Part shown: positions 31,629 through 38,744 of the stretch, in pieces
Numbering within the stretch: position 1 is the stretch's first letter
How the letters are laid out: each line of letters starts with the position of its first letter
DNA from: Pyrinomonadaceae bacterium
Lineage (GTDB): Bacteria; Acidobacteriota; Blastocatellia; Pyrinomonadales; Pyrinomonadaceae
Reading direction: 5' to 3'
Length of the DNA stretch: 64,000 nucleotides
Assembly: GCA_021228405.1 (NCBI GenBank)
Contig: JAJQRF010000001.1
Coordinates: 434,001-498,000, forward strand
Notes under the pieces: model-generated
The model's database searches: none
What the model was told of the DNA's origin: nothing
What the model saw: the letters and a program-made list of their open reading frames with translations, nothing else
Position numbers and translations under genes: made by a program

Positions 31629-32836
31629 AACTCTATAATCACATTGCCCCGGGTTTAAGCAAATTGGAGTGGGAGATGGCGAAACATATTCCGGCAGGCG
31701 GCAACTGGAAAAATATTCCCGAAAATATTCCGTCGCAGAGGCTTGAACAAATCCGCAAAAGCGGCGGCAGAACAACTTATTACGGCAGATTGTTGTGGGA
31801 TAAACCCGCTTATACAATCACAACCTACTTCAATCGTTTGGGAAACAGTTCCAATCTTCATCCCGAGCAACAACGAATGATTTCGATGCGTGAAGGCGCA
31901 AGACTCCAATCATTTCCCGACAAGTTCATTTTTCACGGCACAAAATCTTCACAATACAAACAGATCGGGAACGCAGTTCCGCCGCTTCTGGCAAGGGCAG
32001 TCGCTGAAATATTGGAACCGCATTTGGAAAATAAAACCTTTATCGACCTCTTTGCCGGTGCCGGCGGAATGTCGGAAGGTTTTCGGATGAAAAATTTTAA
32101 TTTGCTCGGTGCTGTCGAAATTGAAAAAAACTACTTTGAAACATTCAAAAGAAATCATTTAGAGAGCGATCAGGAATTTTTATTGGTTGGTGACATTACA
32201 AAAACCGAAGTGAAGGAAAAGATCAAATCCATCTCAAATCATCAGAAAGTCGGTTTGGTGATCGGCGGCGCGCCGTGTCAGGGCTTTTCTTATGCAGGTT
32301 GGCGCAATCCCGAAGATACGCGTAATCAGCTATTTAAGGAATTTTTTGAAATTGTCAGAGATATGCGTCCCGAAATGTTCGTGATGGAAAATGTCACGGG
32401 AATTCTGACGATGCGAAACGGAAAAGTTATCAAAGAGATTACTAAAGTCTTTGCCGAGATAGGCTATCAAGTTAATCTGCCCTTCAAATTGAATGCCGAA
32501 GATTACGGCGTTCCGCAAAAACGACGCAGAATTTTTATCATCGGCACTCGAAAAAATATCTGTATCGCACCGCCAAATCCTTTATTTTCGGAAAACAACG
32601 AGCTTCTGCCGAACCCGATCACTGTTCGAGAAGCAATTTACGGATTACCGCCGCTTCAAACGGGAGAAGGTGTTTTTGAGATGGAAGCCGATCACCAATC
32701 AACTTCCATCTACGAAAAGCTGATGATGAATGAAATAGACTTTGATGAGTTTTATTATTTGGTAAAATCCAAATCGAAAAATTCTGCACAAGCTCAAACG
32801 GCTTCAAAATCTAAGCCTCTCACCACTTTTGCGTAA
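31625..32836 (+). CDS. Circularly permuted C5-cytosine DNA methyltransferase
   Basis: A 403-residue cytosine-5 methyltransferase whose conserved motifs are in rotated order. Motif IX (MREGARLQSFPDKF, 88-101) and X (YKQIGNAVPPLLARA, 111-125) come first, then I (FIDLFAGAGGMSEGF, 139-153), IV (GGAPCQGFS with the catalytic Cys, 214-222), VI (MENV, 254-257) and VIII (VPQKRRRIF, 297-305). The N-terminal start LYNHIAPGLSKLEWEMAKHI is normally found between the recognition region and motif IX, so the break lies within the recognition domain. M.BssHII is a known precedent for such permutation. Overlaps the m6A gene by 4 bp and the restriction gene (opposite strand) by 17 bp. Confidence 0.93.
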   Translation: MKLYNHIAPGLSKLEWEMAKHIPAGGNWKNIPENIPSQRLEQIRKSGGRTTYYGRLLWDKPAYTITTYFNRLGNSSNLHPEQQRMISMREGARLQSFPDKFIFHGTKSSQYKQIGNAVPPLLARAVAEILEPHLENKTFIDLFAGAGGMSEGFRMKNFNLLGAVEIEKNYFETFKRNHLESDQEFLLVGDITKTEVKEKIKSISNHQKVGLVIGGAPCQGFSYAGWRNPEDTRNQLFKEFFEIVRDMRPEMFVMENVTGILTMRNGKVIKEITKVFAEIGYQVNLPFKLNAEDYGVPQKRRRIFIIGTRKNICIAPPNPLFSENNELLPNPITVREAIYGLPPLQTGEGVFEMEADHQSTSIYEKLMMNEIDFDEFYYLVKSKSKNSAQAQTASKSKPLTTFA

Positions 32837-34187
32837 GTTGTTTTGCAAACTCCTTCAAGATTTCGTGCAGTTCAATTTCAGCTTCGGATTTTTCGCCGAG
32901 TTTCAATAATTCCAACATCTTATTGACTTTCACATCAATTTCAGGATCGTTCCATAAGTTTACTTTGCGATTGGTGATGCTTTTGTATTCTTCCAGACTT
33001 TCAAATGCGATGCGAACGTAGCGTTTCGTGTTATTGTCCTGATTTTTCCCGCGTTTTTCTATTCTGGTAAGAGTCTTAAATTTTCCGGTTTGAGGATCAA
33101 ATCCCTCAAATTTGTAATCGAAAAAGGAATATTTCAGATTCAAAAACTGCATTAAGAATTCTCTAAAACCAAGTTCGTCGATGATCGAAAAAAGTGTTAA
33201 AACGTAATGCAAATTTGTTCTCATCAATGTGCTTAATTTTACTGCATCGGGATCATTCTGCACATAATTTTTCAAGCTGTCCCAAATGTATTTCGAGTGC
33301 CAGGAAACGACTTGCTCGCCGTTGTTTTCATCGGCAATTAAAATCCTGACATCCGAAAGGCTCATTCGATTGTTTTTTGCCGAATTTTTCTCTTTAGTCA
33401 AAGCGTGAAATTTCGGGCGATGGCAAAATCCAAGCGAAATCGGTCCGATGTGATCGGCACTTAAACCGACCTTGCGAAACTCCGACATTAAACGGTCTGC
33501 CTGTTTCCAGTCGCCGTCCGCCCAGTTTTCATAAACTCTTCGGTCCTGACCGTATCGCTGTAAATTTTCCTTGTGTCTGCCCTTATCAGATTCCGACCGG
33601 CAACAACTTCCATCCGAATGAAAACCGTCGAATCTGTCCGGCGGATTGCTCATCACGCCCGGCGAAAGGAAGGATTTTGAACTTTTTTTAGTGTGATTTT
33701 CATTCAACCAATCTTTCAGCATTTCAGTATTTTCTATTTCATCGGTTGATTTGAAGATGACTTTTAACTTTTTCAGAGCTTCCTCATTCGTGGAAAGTTC
33801 ATCGATAATTTGAAAAATGTCTTTATCAAATGCTTTATATTCAACCTGAAAAGCCAATTTGAGTTTATTGATTAAATTTTTGTTCGGGTAGACATATTCC
33901 ACACTCAAACCTTTTCCGCATATCTGGCAAATATGAATTTTTGTCGGATGAAGCGCAACTGCCGCTTTTGCAAACGCGCCTGCTTCCACTTTGATTCCGA
34001 GTTCTTTACATTTAGCAACCCACCACTTTTTTCTTTGCCGTCCTTCTTCCGATTTTCCGGTCACGACCCAGCGCACAGAGCCGCTCCGGTTACGACTAAA
34101 ATGTAATCCTTGATAGACTTGATGATTGGCAATAAGTTCCTGGTATTTTGTGAATTCGGGATGATTTTTACGTTTATTTTCAGACAT
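32820..34187 (-). CDS. Type IIS-like restriction endonuclease, Alw26I/Eco31I/Esp3I family
   Basis: A 455-residue nuclease with the family's conserved centre: PGVMSNPPDRFDGFHSDGSC (~176-195), RRVYENWADGDWKQADRLMS (~216-235) and the HNH-type nuclease core SADHIGPISLGFCHRPKF ... NSAKNNRM (~243-275). A CQIC pair at 87-90 may bind zinc. Family members cut outside asymmetric GTCTC-type sites; the site here may be of that kind but cannot be read from sequence. The gene is convergent with the cytosine methyltransferase (17-bp overlap) and begins 5 nt after a controller-type regulator gene, so expression is probably delayed until methylation is established. Confidence 0.9.
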   Translation of the reverse strand: MSENKRKNHPEFTKYQELIANHQVYQGLHFSRNRSGSVRWVVTGKSEEGRQRKKWWVAKCKELGIKVEAGAFAKAAVALHPTKIHICQICGKGLSVEYVYPNKNLINKLKLAFQVEYKAFDKDIFQIIDELSTNEEALKKLKVIFKSTDEIENTEMLKDWLNENHTKKSSKSFLSPGVMSNPPDRFDGFHSDGSCCRSESDKGRHKENLQRYGQDRRVYENWADGDWKQADRLMSEFRKVGLSADHIGPISLGFCHRPKFHALTKEKNSAKNNRMSLSDVRILIADENNGEQVVSWHSKYIWDSLKNYVQNDPDAVKLSTLMRTNLHYVLTLFSIIDELGFREFLMQFLNLKYSFFDYKFEGFDPQTGKFKTLTRIEKRGKNQDNNTKRYVRIAFESLEEYKSITNRKVNLWNDPEIDVKVNKMLELLKLGEKSEAEIELHEILKEFAKQLTQKW

Positions 34188-34192
34188 AAATT

Positions 34193-34426
34193 TTAAGACC
34201 TGTCAGGCGGAATAAAATAATCAACAGATTTGGAATAAAGCTTTGCTAAATCCAAAAGCACCAGAAATTCAATTCTTCTTTGCCCGTTTTCAATTTTGGA
34301 AAGTTCGCTTTGCGAGATCAGATTGGTTTCCGCCACCTGCGATTGGGTAAATCCGGCTTCTTCTCTGGCTTTTATTAAACGTGCTGAAAGAAAATCTCTG
34401 TTTTGAGTGTAAATGGTTTTGGACAT
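34193..34426 (-). CDS. Restriction-modification controller (C) protein, XRE-type HTH
   Basis: A 77-residue Cro/C1-type helix-turn-helix protein: LIKAREEAGFTQSQVAETNL (helices 1-2), ISQSELSKIENGQRRIEFLV (recognition helix and turn). Length and position, directly before the restriction gene with 5 nt between, fit a C protein that times nuclease expression. A perfect dyad ATTCCA-AAA-TGGAAT lies 7 nt upstream of its ATG and includes the ribosome site, a good candidate for its own binding site. The C and restriction genes are transcribed away from the DUF486 gene. Confidence 0.88.
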   Translation of the reverse strand: MSKTIYTQNRDFLSARLIKAREEAGFTQSQVAETNLISQSELSKIENGQRRIEFLVLLDLAKLYSKSVDYFIPPDRS

Positions 34427-34432
34427 ATTTTT

Positions 34433-34447
34433 ATTCCAAAATGGAAT
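34433..34447. promoter_or_regulatory. Candidate C-protein operator
   Basis: Perfect dyad ATTCCA-AAA-TGGAAT, 7 nt before the controller ATG; on the minus strand its GGAAT half is also the ribosome site, so binding could block translation or transcription. No other copy of the full dyad was noticed in the window. Confidence 0.6.
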
Positions 34448-34546
34448 TTTAGTATTTGCAAATTAGTTATGCCGAAAAGGAATAATGTAGAATGAGTTTG
34501 AGAAATAGTAAATTTATAAATGAATTATTAAGCGGGCAAGGGTTAT

Positions 34547-34873
34547 ATGAAAACGGTTATTTTATTGGTCATTTCCAATGTTTTTATGACATTGGCTTGG
34601 TATGGACATTTGAAATTCAAGCAAAGCGCGTTGTGGCTGGCGATTTTGGCAAGCTGGGGGTTGGCGTTGTTTGAATATATTTTTCAGGTTCCCGCCAACC
34701 GTGCGGGCGCGGAAACGTTTAGCGTGACGCAATTGAAGATCATTCAGGAAGCGGTCACGCTCACGGTTTTCACCATTCTCGCTTATTTTATGTTCGGCGA
34801 AACGCTGAAATGGAACAACATCGTTTCCTATTTATTGCTGATCGGCGCGGTTTTCTTTGCATTTTGGAAATAG
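34547..34873 (+). CDS. DUF486 / DMT-like small membrane protein
   Basis: A 108-residue protein with four hydrophobic helices: VILLVISNVFMTLAWYGHL, WLAILASWGLALFEYIFQVP, EAVTLTVFTILAYFMFGE and IVSYLLLIGAVFFAFW. This is the DUF486 pattern (half-length drug/metabolite-transporter-like protein), including the family's FQVPANR segment and the QLKIIQEAVTL run. Function unknown; EmrE-type dimers are structurally similar. The ORF could extend upstream, but only this ATG gives the family N-terminus. It lies between the restriction locus and an inverted repeat. Confidence 0.9.
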   Translation: MKTVILLVISNVFMTLAWYGHLKFKQSALWLAILASWGLALFEYIFQVPANRAGAETFSVTQLKIIQEAVTLTVFTILAYFMFGETLKWNNIVSYLLLIGAVFFAFWK

Positions 34874-34878
34874 AAAGA

Positions 34879-35005
34879 TTTGCCTGCGAAAAAAACGAAA
34901 GAAACGAAAGTTTTGAAAACAGATATTCGTAAGCCTATTTATTGTTGTATTCTTTTTATTAACAATTTTCTTTTTTCGTTCTTTTCGTTTCTTTCGTAGG
35001 CAAAT
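34879..35005. repeat. Imperfect inverted 'word' repeat P2
   Basis: Left arm TTTGCCTGCGAAAAAAACGA and AAGAAACGAAAG; right arm complement reads TTTGCCTACGAAAGAAACGA. A diverged member of the TTTGCCCRCGAAATACACGA family seen at 792-923 and 41511-41612. Confidence 0.8.
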
Positions 35006-35029
35006 TCTTTTACTTATCTTCTTTATTTC

Positions 35030-35908
35030 ATGAGCAACGAACAAAAATTTTGGTATGTGATCGATGTGACGGCGCGACCTGAAACGGCGGAAGCGATCGA
35101 ATTTGCGATGAACGAACTCGACGCGCTCGGCACGGAGATCAACAATTTACGCAAAAAACAGGACGAACCGATTCGCGTTTCAGGTTATTTCGACAATGAA
35201 CCCGACGAAGAAAATCTGCGTTTGCAGATCAATGAAGCCCTGCGGATTTACGGCTTTACGCCCGATGCCGTGTCGCTCATCGAATGGCGCAGACTGGGCG
35301 ATGTCGATTGGCTTTACAACTGGAAACAGCATTGGAAACCGACCGAAACGGGCAGATTTATCGTTTCGCCGACGTGGGAAACGCCCGAAGATTCCGACAA
35401 AATTATCGTTTACATCGACCCGAATATGGCTTTCGGCACGGGCACGCACGAAACGACGCGTCTTTGTCTGCTCGCCGTCGAAGCAAACTATCGAAACGGG
35501 ATGACACTGCTCGATGTCGGCACGGGAACGGGCATTTTAGCCATCGGCGCACGAAAATTTGCTGACGATAAAACGCCGCGCTTCGTCGGTTGCGACACGG
35601 ACGAAAACTCCATTGTCATCGCCAGAGAAAACGCCGAACTGAACGGGATCGACAACATCGAATTTTACGTAGGTTCGATCAATGAAACGACCGCAAACGC
35701 CGATTTCGTTCTCGCCAATCTGACGATCGATGTCATCACGCCGCTTTTGCCCTTATTGCTCGGCAAGTTCAACAAAGTTCTTATTTTATCGGGAATTTTG
35801 CAGGAACAGGAAACTGTTATCATCGAAGAATTGCAAAAATTCGGTATCGAAAACGCCGAAATAAATCATTCGGGCGAATGGATTTCAGTCACAATCGACA
35901 AGCGATAA
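35030..35908 (+). CDS. prmA: Ribosomal protein L11 methyltransferase
   Basis: AdoMet-dependent trimethyltransferase of ribosomal protein L11. The 292-residue protein has an N-terminal ferredoxin-like domain (~1-75), a linker with LYNWKQHWKPTETGRFIVSP, the PrmA-specific FGTGTHETTRLCLLAVE run (~138-154), motif I LLDVGTGTGILAIGARKF (~163-180), and the catalytic-side VLANLTIDVI (~226-235). Length and order are standard. The stop codon is the beginning of a short inverted repeat (35907-35963) shared with the 3' end of the YCF48 gene. Confidence 0.95.
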   Translation: MSNEQKFWYVIDVTARPETAEAIEFAMNELDALGTEINNLRKKQDEPIRVSGYFDNEPDEENLRLQINEALRIYGFTPDAVSLIEWRRLGDVDWLYNWKQHWKPTETGRFIVSPTWETPEDSDKIIVYIDPNMAFGTGTHETTRLCLLAVEANYRNGMTLLDVGTGTGILAIGARKFADDKTPRFVGCDTDENSIVIARENAELNGIDNIEFYVGSINETTANADFVLANLTIDVITPLLPLLLGKFNKVLILSGILQEQETVIIEELQKFGIENAEINHSGEWISVTIDKR

Positions 35909-35963
35909 CGGATAACTGATAACTGAAGTTTCTCGTTATCAATTATCCGTTATCAGTTATCAT
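35907..35963. repeat. Inverted 'word' repeat P8 (GATAACTGATAAC)
   Basis: Left GATAACGGATAACTGATAAC, right GTTATCAATTATCCGTTATC then AGTTATCATC. It supplies the stop codon of prmA on one side and the final Asp-Asp-Asn-stop of the convergent YCF48 gene on the other. The same phrase occurs in frame within nadB. Confidence 0.85.
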
Positions 35964-37938
35964 CTTTTTTCGGCGGCGGCGAAGCAAGCGGAATATCGCC
36001 GTCGTCGGTGATCGTGACGAGCGGCTGGCGGATTTTCGGTTTAACTTTTGCAGTTCCGATCTTCAAGGTCGGCGGAATTTTCGCCGAAGACGTGGTTTTA
36101 ACAGTCGATAGAACTTCCGAACGTTTCAGAATCGCACCGCCGCGCCCGACGATCCAGAGGTCTGTCCCGCCGAGATAAACGACCGCCTGCAACGCGTTGC
36201 TCGTCACATTTGCCTGTGTTTCCCAGGTTTTCCCGCCGTCTTCCGTCCGCAAAACCGAGCCGAGTTCGCCGACCGCGATCGCTTGCAAACGTCCGTATGA
36301 TGTAACCGCAAAAAGATTCGTTTTGACGGGCGATTCCTGATCTATCCAGGTTTCGCCGCCGTCTTCCGTCCGCAGGATCGTGCCCGACGCACCGACCGCA
36401 AAACCCGTTTTCGCATCGAAAAACGAAACGGCGTAAAGATTTTCTTTTAGATTCGTCTTGATTTTCGTCCAGGTTTCGCCGCCGTCCGGGGTTTTCAAAA
36501 TCGTTCCGCGATCACCGATCACAACACCGTTCTTTTCGTCGGTAAACTTCACATCTTCGAGCCAGAAACGCGTGCCGGATTCGACAACTTCCCAATACGC
36601 GCCGCCCGAAACTGTTTTAACGATCATTCCGTTCGCGCCGACCGCAAAGCCCGTTTTTTCATTGACGAAATAAACGCCCGAAAGGTCTTCGGTGATATTT
36701 GAAATTCCTTTTCCCCAGCTTGCACCGCCGTTGATCGTGCGGACGACCGTTCCTTTGTCGCCGACCGCCCACCCCTTTTCCGCGCTTACGAAATTCAGTG
36801 CGTTGAGATTTTCCGTCGTGTCCGAAAAAACCGGAAGCCACATTTTTCCGCCGTCGTTGGTGAGCCAAATGCGCCCGCGCGAACCGACCGAAACGCCGAA
36901 TTCTTCGTTGAAAAGTGCGATGTCGTTAACGTCTTCGCGTCCGCCTTCGCTCAATCTCTGCCAGGAATAACCGCCGTCATCGGTGCGGACGATCAGACCG
37001 CTTTCACCGACCGCCCAACCCGTAAAACTGTCGGCAAAATAAAGCGAAACAAGCTTCGGATTTGTCCGCACGTTAAACGGCAGCCACGTGTTTCCGCCGT
37101 CCCCTGTCAGCCAAACCATCCCATTGGCATCGGTCATCGAGCCGTTTTTCTCGCCGGAAAAGCTGACGGCAAGAAAATCCGCGCGGCTGTAAACATTGAT
37201 GCGCGTCCAGGTTTCGCCCGCATCTTCGCTTCGCGCCACGCAACCGCCGTAACCGATCGCGACGATCTTTTCAGCCGAAATAAACGCCGCGCTCGAAATC
37301 AACGACGCGCCGCAAGGCTGATCTGTTTTCCAATTTTCACCGCCGTTTTTGGTCGTCAGAACGATGCCGTTTTGCCCGACGATGACGGCTTTTTCAGCAT
37401 CGAAAGCCGAAACTTTGAGCAAATGTTCCCTGTTTTCAACCTTCTTGCTTTGCCACGTCAACCCGCCGTCGACGGTTTTCAAAATGCTTCCGTAAGTCCC
37501 GACGGCAAAGCCCGTCTGAAAATTTTCGCCCGTGAAATTTACGCCGTAAAGATGATCTTTCGTGTCGGTTTGCCCGGTTTTCCAATCTTTTCCGCCGTTG
37601 TCGGTTAAAAGAATCGTCCCGCGCGCGCCGACGATCACGGCGTTTTTCTTATCGCGCACGAAAACGGAAGAAAGCGTCGTATCGGTCGGCGAAGTTTGCC
37701 GAAGCCATTTGAAACCGCCGTTTTCGGTGCGCAGAATCGTATTATCCGCGCCGACCGCAAAGCCGTTTTCCTTATCCTTTGCAAAATGTATCGCATAAAG
37801 CGGATTTCCCTGCGGTAAAGGATTCTGCCACGTCCAGCCGAGGGCGTTGCGTTTCTGAGGAAAAGCGAAAGAATAGCCACAAAAAAGCACAAAAAGCGCA
37901 AAAATGACTTTTAAAAATTTGTGTTTATCCGTGTGCAT
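35953..37938 (-). CDS. Secreted YCF48/BNR-repeat propeller protein
   Basis: A 661-residue protein with a signal-like N-terminus (LKVIFALFVLFCGYSFAFPQ). The body is about 13 repeats of ~41 residues, each with a GFAVGANGMI-type strand and an ILRTEDGGETW-type turn, forming beta-propellers like the photosystem II assembly factor YCF48 and BNR-repeat proteins. In heterotrophs such proteins are extracellular scaffolds of unknown role. The last ~50 residues are basic and proline-rich, ending PLASPPPKKDDN, of which DDN comes from the repeat P8. The start codon sits in a GTGCATCTGTGGTTAA phrase of the same 'word' type, so the true start might be slightly downstream. Confidence 0.85.
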   Translation of the reverse strand: MHTDKHKFLKVIFALFVLFCGYSFAFPQKRNALGWTWQNPLPQGNPLYAIHFAKDKENGFAVGADNTILRTENGGFKWLRQTSPTDTTLSSVFVRDKKNAVIVGARGTILLTDNGGKDWKTGQTDTKDHLYGVNFTGENFQTGFAVGTYGSILKTVDGGLTWQSKKVENREHLLKVSAFDAEKAVIVGQNGIVLTTKNGGENWKTDQPCGASLISSAAFISAEKIVAIGYGGCVARSEDAGETWTRINVYSRADFLAVSFSGEKNGSMTDANGMVWLTGDGGNTWLPFNVRTNPKLVSLYFADSFTGWAVGESGLIVRTDDGGYSWQRLSEGGREDVNDIALFNEEFGVSVGSRGRIWLTNDGGKMWLPVFSDTTENLNALNFVSAEKGWAVGDKGTVVRTINGGASWGKGISNITEDLSGVYFVNEKTGFAVGANGMIVKTVSGGAYWEVVESGTRFWLEDVKFTDEKNGVVIGDRGTILKTPDGGETWTKIKTNLKENLYAVSFFDAKTGFAVGASGTILRTEDGGETWIDQESPVKTNLFAVTSYGRLQAIAVGELGSVLRTEDGGKTWETQANVTSNALQAVVYLGGTDLWIVGRGGAILKRSEVLSTVKTTSSAKIPPTLKIGTAKVKPKIRQPLVTITDDGDIPLASPPPKKDDN

Positions 37939-37986
37939 CTGTGGTTAATTTCTTCTTTTTGAGTTTCTTGTGCCTTCTTGCGGCGA

Positions 37987-38445
37987 TTAAATCTCCAAAA
38001 CTCCCAGTTCGGCGACCAATTCTTCAAACATTTTATCGTCAACCTTACCGAGTTCGGCGGTTTTTCGCGCGAGCGTGTCGACGATTTCCTGAACTTCGTG
38101 TCCGGCGTGACCTTTCACCCATTCCCATTTGATCGTGTGTTTCTGCGCGGCTTTGTCCAGTTTCGCCCACCATTCGAGATTGGTTTTCTTCCGAAAGTTG
38201 CCCGTCATTGTTTCGACGACGTAACGCGAATCGCTCAAAACGCGGACTTTGCAAGGTTCGGAAAGTTTTTCCAGCCCGATCGCCGCCGCCGCGATTTCCG
38301 CTTGCTGATTCGTCGCATTTCCCAAATATTCGCCGAAGCCGCGCCAATAACCTTTATAACCCAAAACCGCCACCGCCGCCGCACGCGGATTTCCCTTGCC
38401 GTTTCCCAATGATGAACCGTCGCAGACGATTGTTACTTCTTTCAT
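37987..38445 (-). CDS. rnhA: Ribonuclease HI
   Basis: Degrades RNA in RNA-DNA hybrids. The ATG at 38445 (MKEVTIVCDGSSLGNGKG) gives 152 residues, the normal size; a longer frame to 38565 has no family support. The catalytic residues are visible: Asp in VCDGSS (~9), Glu in NQQAEIAAAAIGL (~48), Asp in VLSDSRYVV (~70), the His loop KGHAGHEVQE (~122) and the final Asp in IVDTLARKTA (~132). A MTGNFRKKTNLEWW segment corresponds to the handle region. Stand-alone gene divergent from no neighbour; the YCF48 gene follows on the same strand. Confidence 0.94.
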   Translation of the reverse strand: MKEVTIVCDGSSLGNGKGNPRAAAVAVLGYKGYWRGFGEYLGNATNQQAEIAAAAIGLEKLSEPCKVRVLSDSRYVVETMTGNFRKKTNLEWWAKLDKAAQKHTIKWEWVKGHAGHEVQEIVDTLARKTAELGKVDDKMFEELVAELGVLEI

Positions 38446-38567
38446 AAATACCATTTCGCACGAAATTCGGGCGATGACAATTTTTCTTTCGGATTCGATA
38501 TGCCGAAAGCAACAAAGAAACATAAAATTCCCGCAAAAATTACGTTTCCGAGCAAACCGAACCAAAC

Positions 38568-38744
38568 CTAATTTCCGCCGAAACAGTTTGCTTGAAAATA
38601 CGTAAGCGGAAATCCGTGATCTATGAATCCGATGCCGAATCCGTCTTTTTTAATGTCGAAAACAAAAACCGTGAGTATAAAGAAAGCGAAATAGGAAATC
38701 AAAAACGAGCTGATAAAAATTCGGCTTTTAATTAAATTTTTCAT
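38568..38744 (-). CDS. Small membrane protein, 58 residues, overlapping the Rad50-like gene end
   Basis: Starts MKNLIKSRIFISSFLISYFA, with one hydrophobic helix to about residue 27 (FFILTVFVF), then a conserved-looking polar tail KKDGFGIGFIDHGFPLTYFQ ending CFGGN. The ATG lies inside the last codons of the Rad50-like gene (17-bp overlap including its stop), and the SbcC tail supplies the leader AAAGATG, so it would be read by re-initiation. Tails with a GFPLTYF motif after one helix look like a small family that I recognise only by pattern. Function unknown. Confidence 0.6.
   Translation of the reverse strand: MKNLIKSRIFISSFLISYFAFFILTVFVFDIKKDGFGIGFIDHGFPLTYFQANCFGGN

Noticed and set aside
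34492-34674. 60-residue ORF overlapping the DUF486 gene start
   Set aside because: Out-of-frame overlap with a well-supported DUF486 gene; the sequence lacks any motif.
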